Position numbers and translations under genes: made by a program | The notes under the pieces: model-generated | Seen by the model: only the letters and a program-made list of their open reading frames with translations | Told to the model about the DNA's origin: nothing | The model's database searches: none | Part shown: piece by piece, positions 46,195-57,300 of the stretch | Numbering within the stretch: position 1 is the stretch's first letter | Layout of the letters: each line of letters begins with the position of its first letter | Source: Xylogone sp. PMI_703 | Taxonomy: Eukaryota > Ascomycota > Leotiomycetes | Length of the DNA: 64,000 nt | Reading direction: 5' to 3' | Assembly (NCBI GenBank): GCA_021399445.1 | Contig: JAJTUQ010000004.1 | Coordinates: 3,286,001-3,350,000 of the forward strand

Positions 46195-47119
46195 CATCCA
46201 CTTCCTCACACCCTTATCCAGCCCTTATCCGTCCCTTATCGAGTAGCGCCCCGGCATCTTTCCTCTCTAAGAGACATCTGTGGCGCTTCGAGATCACGTG
46301 ATCATGGTCCAGAATCGAGCACCTCATACCACTGTGTCGAATCAGACCGAGGCAAGACAAGGCTTGGTGGGCGTGGAAGGGGAAACAGGCTGAATACAAG
46401 CAGGCTGGTGAATTAACGTCTGTGTAACACAGAGAGAGCAAATCGCGATGGGACATTCATCCTGTGGTAGTAATCAACCAGCAGCCGAAACCCGACGAGT
46501 AAGACCCTGTTGCGCTGTGACAGACGGTCGCGGCGGTTATTTACTGTAATCAAATCACGATGTCAACCCCAGACACATGATTCACATGAGCTGCGGTGTT
46601 GATGCTGCTGTTGCTACTGCTGTGCACCTGTATCCGTGATGTGCCGTGCGCTCAGAGCACATCGGAAACGCAGTGTAGCAGCATGGATTGTATGGGACGT
46701 GTAACTGGTGGTTGGGTATTAGTTTGAATCTTGTATCTTGTATCCTGTATCTTCGGAAGCTTTGCACGCCGTGTTACTATGTGCATCATCTTTTTCTGTC
46801 GAGTCTGTGTATGAAATGAATTGGAATGAAAAGCTGCCGTGGACTTGTGGATGTTTGCTCCAAGCAAAGGTACAAAGGTACTTCTTACTAGTGACACAAT
46901 ACACTCCCAGAGCAAACTGCGTTGGATGGCTTGCCGCAGCCCGCCAACCCCACAGCGATTAGCTCTTCCCGCCAGCCGTTACGCGCATCTAAAACCTAAA
47001 ATCTAAAAATTTCCCATGCCACGCCCCCCAAAAATAATCAACCACCAAAAAAACGTACAACACGGGCTAGCTAATCAGATGCTCCAAGATCAACCTCTGG
47101 GCGCTCTCCTCCGACAATC

Positions 47120-50100
47120 ATGACCAGCCTCAAGAGATCTCTCACCTCCGACCCCTACGCCTCCAACATCTCCAGCAAGGTCTACGTCCGCTCCACGAAA
47201 AGCGGCAAGGCCCAGAAGATCGTGCGTGAGCTGTACCTGCGGCAGGATATCCCCTGCTCCTCCAGGTTCTGCACCATCTGTCTGGCCAATGCTCCTCGAG
47301 ATGCCGGTGGTCACTGTGAGTTATACACACTTTCACCTTCCTTCTTCCATACTTCTTTTCTTCTTTTTCCTACCTCAAGGAAGACCCTTACAATTGCTCG
47401 TCCAATTGCTAACTTGATCACTCCCTCCCTGCTCTAGTGGCGCCTTTTGTCCTCTCAGAAAACCCGGCGGGAACAAAAAAGTATCCCCAGGGTCATTACA
47501 TCATCCCCGATACCAACGCCCTACTAAATGCTCTCGACCTCTTCGAGCAGTCTTCCGCCTTTTACGATGTCATTATCCTACAGACCGTGCTGGAAGAGCT
47601 CCGCAATCGCTCATTGCCGCTCTACAACCGGCTCATTGGCCTGACCAAGAGCGAGGACAAGAGGTTCTACGTCTTCTTCAATGACTTCCGACTCGAGACG
47701 TACGTGGTTCGCGGCGTCGGCGAGAGCATCAATGATCGAAATGATAGGGCTGTCCGACGTGCTGTCAAGTGGTACGCCGAGCATCTCACACAGGCCGCAA
47801 AGACGGCGAAGCGGCCCGCGAACAAGATCCCTGCCGTGGTGATGCTTAGTGATGACAAGGAGAACCTGCGAAAGGCCAAGGAGGATGGGATCGAGGCGTC
47901 CTCTCTCCAGGAATACGTCAGCGGGTTGGAGAATGCGGAGCACCTGCTTGACATGTTGAACGTGGCAAAGGAAGGCAAGGAGTTGCGCGATGCTAAAACT
48001 GCTCCAGCGGAGAATATCTATGCAGAGTACTTCTCCATGTCGAAGATGATGACCGGCGTGAAGAACGGCACGCTGCACCAGGGGATCTTCAACGTCTCGC
48101 CGTATAATTTCCTAGAGGGCTCGATTCGTGTACCTGCGTTTGAGAAATCACTTCTGATTCTCGGGAGAGAGAATATCAATCGGGCCGTGCAGGATGATGT
48201 CGTTGTTATTGAGGTTCTCCCCAAGGACCAGTGGAAGGAACCGTCTACCAAGATTATTGAGGAGGAGACTATCAACCGGGATGAGAATGCGGATGTGGAA
48301 GAGGGAGAGGATGTCATTACAGAAAGAGAACGAAGGGCGCTACAGGAGGAGGTGAAAACGGTTCATCGGGCTGGGACGGAAGGTCGAGCACAACCTACTG
48401 CAAAGGTGGTCGGCGTAGTCAAGAGGAACTGGCGGCAGTATGTTGGTCATATTGACGAGTCCAGCGTCAGTCAATCGGCGAAGCAGAGCCGGAAGCAGCA
48501 GTCGGTCTTTCTCATACCTATGGACAAAAGGATACCCAAGATTCGTCTGAGGACTAGACAGGCTGGCGAAATCATGGGAAAGCGGATCCTGGTGACCATA
48601 GACTCCTGGGACCGGGACTCGAGGCATCCGGTTGGCCATTTTGTGAGATCTCTGGGAGATATGGAGACCAAGGGCGCAGAGACTGAGGCTCTTCTACTTG
48701 AGTACGATGTGCAGTACCGACCTTTTCCGAAGACGGTCTTGGATTGTCTACCTACGGAAGGGCATGACTGGAGGGTGCCTACCAGCTTGGATGATCCAGG
48801 CTGGATCAACCGTCGAGATTTGAGAGATCTCCAGATATGCAGTATTGACCCCCCTGGATGCCAAGATATCGATGATGCTCTACATGCGAGACCATTGCCA
48901 AATGGCAACTACGAAGTTGGCGTGCATATTGCTGATGTCTCTCACTTCGTCAAACCTAATAACGCCATGGACACGGAGGCAAGCATACGAGGCACGACAG
49001 TCTACCTGGTCGACAAACGTATCGACATGTTGCCAATGCTTCTGGGCACAGATCTTTGCTCCCTGAAACCTTACGTTGAGCGTTATGCGTTCTCTGTCAT
49101 CTGGGAGCTCACTCCAGATGCAGACATTATCAACGCAACCTTTACAAAGTCTGTTATCAAGTCAAAGGAAGCATTCAGTTACGAGCAGGCTCAGATCCGA
49201 GTGGATGACTCTTCGCAGCAAGATGAATTGACTCTCGGTATGAGGTCACTACTTATGCTTTCTAAAAAGCTCAACAAGAAGCGTATGGATGCCGGTGCTC
49301 TGAGTTTGTCGTCTCCAGAAGTCAGGGTAGAGACGGACTCTGAGACATCTGATCCAATCGATATCAAGACCAAAAAGCATCTCGACACTATGTCTCTTGT
49401 GGAAGAATTCATGTTGCTCGCCAACACAAGTGTTGCTGCAAAGATCTACGAAGCTTTCCCTCAAACCGCTATACTCCGTCGTCATGCTGCGCCTCCAAAG
49501 ACCAACTTCGAGGAACTAGCCAACCAACTCAAAGTCAAACGCGGCCTCGAGCTCCGTGTAGACTCCTCAAAAGCCCTTGCAGACTCACTCGACACCTGCG
49601 TCGACCCAGCCGAGCCCTTCTTCAATACCCTCGTCCGCATCATGGCCACCCGCTGCATGATGTCTGCTGAGTACTTCTGCTCCGGCACCCAAGCATACCC
49701 CGAATTTAGACATTACGGACTGGCATCCGAGATCTACACGCACTTCACATCTCCCATCCGTCGCTACGCCGACCTCGTCGCCCATCGCCAGCTTGCCGCA
49801 GCCATTGACTACGAACAACTCGACGCCAGCGTCCGCAGCAAGGGAAAACTCGAAGCCGTGTGCAAGAACATCAACGTCCGCCACCGAAACGCGCAGCATG
49901 CCGGACGCGCCAGCATCGAGTACTACGTGGGCCAGGCACTCAAGGGCCGCATCGTCGAGGAGGAAGGCTTCGTGATGAAGATCTTCTCGAACGGATTCGT
50001 AGTGTTCGTCCCGAAATTTGGGATCGAGAGCCTGATTCGGCTGCGGGATCTGGCTGATGTGGAGCCGGACTCGACGTTTGACGCGGAGAATTACGTGCTG

Positions 50101-50226
50101 AAGACGAGCGGGAGCAGAGAGGTTGCCGTGGAGCTGTTCCAGAAGGTTGTGGTGAGGATAAGTGATTTCCGAGAGGAGGGCACGGGGAAGAGGAAGGTCA
50201 AGTTTGAGTTGGTGCAGACTTTGTAG
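47120..50226 (+). CDS. dis3: Exosome catalytic subunit Dis3/Rrp44
   Basis: The processive 3'-5' exoribonuclease and endonuclease of the RNA exosome, in nucleus and cytoplasm. Two exons, 47120-47315 and 47438-50226, give 994 residues. The intron is 122 nt with a GTGAGT donor and a CTCTAG acceptor. Domains in order: CR3 cysteine motif C46-x4-C51-x2-C54 in exon 1; PIN endonuclease domain with YIIPDTNALL (D90) and later acidic residues; two cold-shock domains; and the RNB catalytic domain with SIDPPGCQDIDDALHARPLP, whose metal-binding Asp residues are D536, D542, D544 and D545. The rest of RNB includes HIADVSHFV, EFMLLANTSVA, LRRHAAP and THFTSPIRRYADLVAHRQL. A C-terminal S1 domain ends the protein (ALKGRIVEEEGFVMKIFSNG). 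Length matches the family (about 1000). All catalytic residues I can check are intact. Confidence 0.97.
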
Positions 50227-51076
50227 TTGTCCGTAGTTCATCCTGGCTTTTGGTTTATCTTTCTTATGAGAAAAGCACATTGAGTAGATATATGTGGCTG
50301 GTATATACTACTATGAATTGAGTCGGTGATATATATTAGGTAGAGGGCGGTATTCTAGATAGAGACTTGGTATTCTAATACGGATGAATTGGGAGCTCTG
50401 TGCTCCGCCCTACCCCTTATGGACTTATGATATTGATATTTGCATTTTTGGGGTTTTACGTGACGAGTTGAAATGTGATTTTATGAGATTCTAATTATTT
50501 TTGAAAGTTTTGCAGTCAAGATATATATCTACCCTTGTGAGGTTTCCTACTCCGGCACTCTCCTTTACGTTTTTGCACATCTATTCACGCCTCAAATCCT
50601 CAACGCTACAATTTCATCGTCACGACTAATTCTCGCCTGAGTAATAAATAATATTAGAACGAAATAACGACAGAGATACTGGGAAGAAATGATCAGAATT
50701 ACATGAAAGGAAGCCAATCAACAAGAATAGTGATCAGTTTAAATATATAACTGCTGCTGGTATGGTATTGCTGCTACTACTATTATTCATCGATTTTTTA
50801 TCTAGCAAAATTCATGAAATTATCAACTCTCACGCACACTCGTAAGAACAGCATCAATTATTACTAATATCTAGCTGCTACTCCAACCCCTTTTTTTATC
50901 TATCACAACTCGCATATTGTCGTAAAGAAAAAGGAGGTGTATGTTCCCTAAATGAAACTCCAAAACACCTGGGTAAGGAAAGGGAAGGAAAAAGTGCCCC
51001 CTGATTTTCCCCAAAATGACGGTACTTTTTATATATGTTGTTATGCTTCATGCTTCATGCTTCACATGCCATGCTT
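50227..51076. other. Convergent intergenic region
   Basis: About 850 bp, AT-rich, between the stops of dis3 and nug1. Presumably 3' untranslated sequence. A TTCATGC direct repeat lies just before the nug1 stop. No gene seen. Confidence 0.5.
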
Positions 51077-52766
51077 CTACTCCTCCATTGTCTCCTCCTT
51101 GCTCTCCCCATCGCCCCATAATCCCTCAATCTTGAACTCAGCCGCCCACTCCGTTACAATCTCCTTCTGATCTCCAACAACTCCAGCTCCAGCTCCAGCT
51201 CCAGCCCCAGCTGGCGCAGATGCAACGGCCAACTTCGGCGCATCCATCCATCCTTGGATCCTCCCATCTCTCCAATCCGTAATCACCGTCGTCGCAGCGC
51301 TGGCGATGTTAGGGACTCCACCCTCACCCAGCCTGCCCCTCTTCCTCGCGACCTGAACCAGGAAATCTGTCGTCAGGTCCCCATTCGAGAGCATCAGCGG
51401 CGGGAGATCGTACACTGCGAGAAGCTTGTTCATCATGTCTTCTGATGGGGAGAGGCGTTTCAGGAGGAGAGATACTGCTGGGATGGGATCCTCGATCTGC
51501 TTTGGCGGGATGGCGTTCAGCAGCACCAGTCGTGCTTGTTCCTCGATCTTGGATTGCCTGGAGTTACCTCCTCCTTCTGATGATGAGGACGCCGTGGGGA
51601 ACACGATCCCTGGGGAGTCAAGGAGCTTGAGTTTACTATCGATCTTCACTTCCCGAATGGATGTCGTGACGCCTGCTTCGGCGCCCACAGGACACGCTGC
51701 AGAGCCGCCGCCAAGTCGGGACGTCAGGGCGTTGATGACGGAGGATTTCCCGACGTTGGGGTACCCAATTACACCTACGGAGATAGCGCGCTTGAGCTGC
51801 TTTGCTGCGGCATAGGACTTCAGGGCTTTGAAGAGCGTGGCCGAGGTGCTCTGCACCGTGAGTTGTTTGTGGTTGAAAGTGTGGGCGTTTGGTGCTGGTC
51901 CTGAGGCTCGGAGGGGCAAGGTAGGGAAGTAGCGGCGGAGATGGATGAGCCAGGCGTCAAGGACTGAGGGAGGAATCAAGTCAATCTTGTTGAGAATGAG
52001 GATCAATCGCTTGCCTCCACTGGCGGCGGCCATGACCATTCGTTCTACTTCTTTGGAACGGGTGCCTTCGGGGTCGCGTGCGTCGAGGACGTAGAGGACG
52101 ACGTCGGCTTGGTCGACGACTTGTTTGAAAACCTTGTCGAATGCTTTCCGGGAGCCATCTTTGCGAAGGGCAATCTCTACTGCTCCTCGGCCTTCTTCAT
52201 CTTCTGAATCATCGTCCTCGTCCTCGTCATCTTCGTCCATCTCATCTCCGCTTTCAAATTCGCCTTCATATTCTGCTGCTGCGGCTCTGGCGCTCGCAAG
52301 TAATGCCGCCATGGGATTCGCATCCTCATCGAAGTCTTCCTCCATCAGATCCTGGTCCAGATTTTCAATCTCATCTTCATCGACTCCTTCCATTCGAGCC
52401 TCCACTTCCCTCTCCACCTGCTCTCCCGTTTTGGCAGCTTTAGCTTGCTCCCTCCTCTGAGCAGCCTCTTCAGCTTTGCGCCTCCTCGTCTCCTCGATCT
52501 GTGCTAGGATCCTGTCCTTGTAGGGGAATAAATTAGGGATTCCAGGATCTTTCTTTAATCGGGATCGCCATTCTGGGTTCTGCTTTGCTAGCTTGCGAGC
52601 CTTTTTCTGCTTTGCGGCGGAAGCCTTTTGGATCTTGTGGCGCAGGCGCACTGGTGTGCGTTTGCTCTTTGGCTCTATTTGGATTGGTTAGCTTTTGAAG
52701 AATTGAACGGTTCAATTATAATTCTAGGGAATTTTATGTATACTTACTGCCTGGTTTCCCTGCCAT
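51077..52766 (-). CDS. nug1: Nucleolar GTPase Nug1 (GNL3/GNL3L family, circularly permuted)
   Basis: GTPase needed for 60S ribosomal subunit maturation and export. Two exons: a 19-nt first exon 52748-52766 (MAGKPG plus one base) and 51077-52674; 538 residues. The 73-nt intron has a GTAAGT donor, a GCTAACC branch and an AATAG acceptor. The basic N-terminus (PVRLRHKIQKASAAKQKKAR) is the GNL3L-type coiled-coil and RNA-binding head. An acidic Asp/Glu stretch follows. GTP motifs come in permuted order: DARDPEGTR, NKID (235-238), GYPNVGKSS (310-318), then DSPG (359-362). The C-terminal region includes a five-fold Ala-Gly tract (about 51183-51210) coded by a CTCCAG-type repeat. Divergent from the HAD phosphatase gene with 630 bp between starts. 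Confidence 0.96.
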
Positions 52767-53396
52767 TGCGCCTGGAGCTCTGTGCAAGGTTGTGTATTTT
52801 TGTTGCTTGAGATTTCTTATCGCTAGAAAATTATCTCAAGTGTATCGATGGGACTAGAGATTGTTACGGCGGACGATAGTGCAGTATGGGGCATTATCAC
52901 AACGACTGCTCTCAACTACATGCAATGCTTCTAATGCCAGAAGTGGTATTCTATCTTATTAATAGCTAGTAGACAGTTATGGGGAATATAAAATCAACGG
53001 TAAAGTCTTATTTTGGAAACTGTACTATTCCACTAATTCGTTGAACTACCTCCGTAGCTAGCTAGGAAATGGATATCATCTTCATGAATCCTCTAAAATT
53101 AAATCAGAAAAGACAAATACCTCTTGAAATTTCAAAATCCTCTCAATCAATGCCGTATTCTCAAATATAAGAACTTTAAGCCTCCCAGAGCATATTTAAC
53201 TAAAGCTTCACCCCTCGGCACACCTTCCCAAATCCCAAGCCACGAACTAAAAAGTCTGGTGCGGTCGGCCCGGCTTAGTTTCCAAGCCCCGTGGCGGCAA
53301 GGGGAACCAAAAACGAAATATCTCAAATCTATATCACTTCCCCAGGAAAGCCTAGAAGTAGAAAATTATCTGACAATCTTCAACCCAGTTTCCAAA
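52767..53396. promoter_or_regulatory. Divergent promoter region of nug1 and the HAD phosphatase gene
   Basis: About 630 bp between two ATGs. It must hold both promoters. No element is clear enough to name. Confidence 0.5.
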
Positions 53397-54307
53397 ATGG
53401 GCTCAGCTACGCCAACTTTCTCGGCTCCTCCGCTGAGGGTGCATTTTCACGGACTGTTGTTTGATATGGATGGGACAATTATTGACTCAACGGCGGCGGT
53501 GGAGAAGCACTGGCATACGTAAGATGAACCTTCTGGAGTGTATATCTATGTAACATATGGATCTGACTGGAAGATACTAGTATTGGGAATGAGCTGGGTT
53601 TGGATCCAGTGGTGATATTGCAGACGTCACATGGTAGACGCAGTATGGACGTGCTCAAGTTAATTAAACCTGAAAAGGCGAATTGGGAATGTAAGTCTTT
53701 CTATGTTGCTGGATCCTATGTTTCCGTTCCTCGTTCAATTGGTCTTTTATTTTCCTGTCCCGATCATCATTTGAGTATCCAAAAATACCCCTCGTGACCT
53801 GGAGCTAAACATATATCAGACATCTGTCAAATGGAAGGAATGCTACCAAAGCTCTACGGAGATGACGCTACTGAGATCCCCGGCGCAAGGAGATTACTGG
53901 ACCAAGTTACTGAAGCCAAGGCTCCCTGGGCTATCGTCACATCCGGGACCCAACCACTGGTGACTGGATGGATCAATGTTCTCAAGCTTCCTTTTCCAGA
54001 ACATCTCGTCACGGCAGAGCACGTGGAGAATGGCAAGCCTGATCCCACTTGCTACCTCATGGGAAAGGAGAAGATTGGCCTGAAGAGCGATCACGAAGTA
54101 CTCGTTTTGGAAGACAGTCCTGCTGGTATCAAGGCCGGAAAGGCTGCTGGATGCAAGGTTTTGGGAGTGGTTACCTCGCATACGGTCGAAAATATCATCG
54201 CTGCCGAACCGGACTGGATTGTAAAGGACCTGGAGAGCGTTAGAGTTGTTGGGGTCTCTGAGGATGGTGTAGAACTGGAGTTTGTAAATGCCTTGGAGAT
54301 GCATTGA
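53397..54307 (+). CDS. HAD-superfamily phosphatase (Gpp/Dog type)
   Basis: Cytosolic phosphatase related to yeast glycerol-1-phosphatase (Gpp1/Gpp2) and 2-deoxyglucose-6-phosphatase (Dog1/2); the exact substrate cannot be told. Three exons: 53397-53518, 53581-53690, 53820-54307; 239 residues. HAD motif I is FDMDGTIIDST with nucleophile D23 and D25. Motif II is IVTSGT, motif III the Lys in NGKPDP, and motif IV LVLEDSPAG. The cap domain lies between motifs I and II (GNELGLDP, TSHGRRSMDVLKLI). Introns of 62 and 129 nt restore HTIGNELG and WEYICQMEG. Length matches Gpp1 (about 250). Glycerol phosphatase activity would link it to osmotic stress; that is family knowledge, not shown here. Confidence 0.94.
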
Positions 54308-57300
54308 TGGATCTTGTTTGGAGCTGTTATTATGGTTGAAAATTTCGCATTTTCTAGGCAGTTCTCGGACCCTGGAATGTTTAGATTTAGAGGTGGGACG
54401 ATACACGGAATGGAGCATTCGGATTATAGTACATGAAATATGAATCTAATTAGCACTGGTTACCGGGTAGAGCTGCAATATAGATACCCTTCATATCTAG
54501 TCGGTGCCACAATATGGTGTTTGTATATTATATACTCACTGCCGTGGGCAAGTTTATCAGATGCTCCTCTCTGTTTTGAGATTCATACAGCATCTACGAG
54601 TACTAATTTTACCATGTAAGACTTTTCCTTGTTAGCAGAAAAATAGCTCATTAGTAGCTAAAGGCTTACATGCACTCACATGCCCAAATATTTCCTGCAG
54701 GATTTCTCCCACTGGCTACAGCCATATTTCTAGTACAATATAGAACAGTGAAATTCATCTCTGGAATAAAGAGATCACTCCAAGCCACGATTTGAGAGGA
54801 ATCTAGTGTAAATCTAAACTCTCTCCTCCAAATAAAGAGACAAAAGAAGGATACACATGCGAGGGAAAATGCAGCAGTAATTATGTGACAGTTTAAAACA
54901 TAAACATGTGCTATTTCCAAACAAATCTCACGGCTAGAAGTTATTTGTGGCATATGCAGGTAGCCTCAACAGTGTACATATTTCCTTAGATAAACAGCAA
55001 TATCTAAGGAGATGAACTGCAGATAACAGCGGATCCGAATTACCTAATGCTCTCTGTTCAACTATAATAAAAATATTACCAGGAGCTAGCTACCAAAAAC
55101 CAAAGCCAGAGATGTCTTTATTGGAACAACTGTTCCAGCAACGCAGTTACATCATCTCCCATAAACTTTAGAACCTTGGTTTCTGGAAATTATCCTGCTG
55201 GATTTCTCCACAGCTCCACCCTCCTAGATGCCAATCAGAAACCTCAAATATAAACCGCAATAAAATCAAGGAAACAAGATATAAACGGTAGCTCTGCATC
55301 ACTCGGCATCTCGTCACACCGATTCTCGGTCAACGACGTGACAACGTCTGCGAGGCTTGCAGAATCACTGCAAGCCAGTTCCTCAGTGCTCACCCGCGGA
55401 CGGCAACTGGCGTCAACCAACAACGTATGATGGCAGTTTTGATGCATGGAACTGGAGTGGATACAACCTTAGAGCTCTAGCAGGTTGATTCTCTCCTGGT
55501 TTACAAGCCATGCGTCAATTTCTAAATTTCCAGGTTTGAAATAACAGCGTTGCATGCAGCCTTAGTCGGAAGAAATGGGAAATGATCACACAAAAGAAAT
55601 GCCGTGGCTTACGCCAATAACGTACATTTACTTCTCTTCTTAGGAGATTAAAGTCTGACAACCGTTTCCCATCCGGCGTACCAGTGTCTCGGGATTCGGG
55701 GTCAAGCCCCTTGAGAAGCATTAAGCATGCCGTGAAACATGGACTGTAACACGATGCGAGAAGACACGACGCCAGTGTTGTAACCTGAGCAAAAGCACAG
55801 AGCAAATTGCCCAGCGCAGGAGTACAAGCACAACGATGGAAGTTACAAAAATCACGCCCCAAAACAAGCAAGTTCAACCACATTGCACGGCAAAACCCAG
55901 ACAAGAAAGATCTACCAAGCCACCTCGTTTGGGATGTCCTAAACGGGGCTGCCCCCCTCCTCTTCGGTTCCCAAGCAGCTGGCAGAGCACGAACGGCAAA
56001 TCCGCCCCGAGACCGACGATCCCAGCCGCGCTGATCGCCGTGATCGACTGCAAGGTCCTTCCCCAATCCGAGTGCTCTGCCACGTCTGCGTGGTCACTCT
56101 GTCCATCCTGTTGGTACCAACAAGGCAATGCCGTACGGCAAATCCGCAGATCAAAAGCAACGAGAACAACCCACTACCGTGCCAAATCACACCCAAGAGG
56201 CGGGACGGGAGAAGAAAAACGGGGATGAGAGACACTCTTGGGATGAAAAAGCATGGGCCATCACTTTTTGCACATCTGTTTATCTCTCCCAAAGGGGAAA
56301 TGGCATGTTCTCGAAAATGAGGAAACTGATCAGCAAACACATCGGTTACATGGCAGAGGTTGTTGCCAAGAGGCTTTGCCCTGCTTGTACCCGAGTGTAG
56401 CTTTGGGGAAGTAGATGCAAAGTACAGGTTCGGTACGACTGTACTGTGCACAAATTCCCTCCCTCACTCAGAACGTGATGCCGTTTTGCACAGACGTAAT
56501 TCTGAAATTTTTGAGAAATGAAGCACCATATCTTCACCAGTAACAGTGAAGCAACGCCGAAGAAGATTCATGCCCCGAAAAAAAAGGGGTGTGAAGATAA
56601 GCCTAGATTCACAAATAAGGAAAGGGCTGCAGAAAAAGGAGAGAAAAGTGGCATGCTGCAGTGGCGGACGCAGGGCGTCAACTAACTCATCACGCATTAA
56701 AATCATCAAACCCCCAGAAAAGTAAGGGGGAAAAGAAAATACCCACACATCCAAAAACGAACAGACAGACAGAAAGACAGATAACACACGACCCGTGCTG
56801 CCCTCTCCCCGCCGCAAAGCCAAGCTTAGCCCAGCCCAAGCCAAAGCCCCGAAAACAAATTCCTGGGAACCGTTTATCTAAAAAGAACCACTTAGTTTTC
56901 CACAATACCGTACAGTAGTATCGTAAGTCTACCTGGAGCAAAAGTACCGGTAAGTCTCAAAAAAACAAAAACAAAAAAAGGTTATTCCACTCCAACTGCC
57001 ACCACGTGTCTTGGGGCTAAACACACCATAGCGGTACGTGCGGCGGCGGCGGCGGGCCAAAACCGCAAGTTAATGTGAGATAAGACAAATTAAACACGCA
57101 AAAAGGAAAAAAAACTCCGTAGTTGACTACTATACTATACTGTACTTTGCATTGTTGTGGTAGTTAAGTTAAGTTAGTGTTAAGCTGGATTTTTACCTCC
57201 GAACCTAACGAGTAAAGGAGGAGAAACAAAACGGTTTCCCGCGGCCGGGCTGGATGGGAAATCTGAAAATGTAAACAGGTCGAATCACGGTTGTTTGAAT

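Larger units (their letters stand above)
39362..47119. other. Gene desert 1 (about 7.7 kb) between rsc7 and dis3
   Basis: No supportable gene. Open frames of 60-206 codons occur on both strands but show no domain, no start/intron logic and compositional rather than codon signal. The interval carries many simple repeats (CTG/CAG, CAT, GA, GGT, GGCTG, pyrimidine tracts) and GTAC-rich words around 44.75 and 45.67-45.73 kb. It must include the rsc7 and dis3 promoters at its ends. I looked for tRNA T-arm signatures and saw none. Confidence 0.6.

Noticed and set aside
49585..50280. 231-codon open frame antisense to the 3' end of dis3
   Set aside because: It mirrors the GC-rich, codon-biased dis3 coding strand, has no domain, and the sense frame is a certain gene.
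55515..56066. 183-codon frame in desert 2
   Set aside because: No domain and no consistent codon signal; neighbouring frames equally long.
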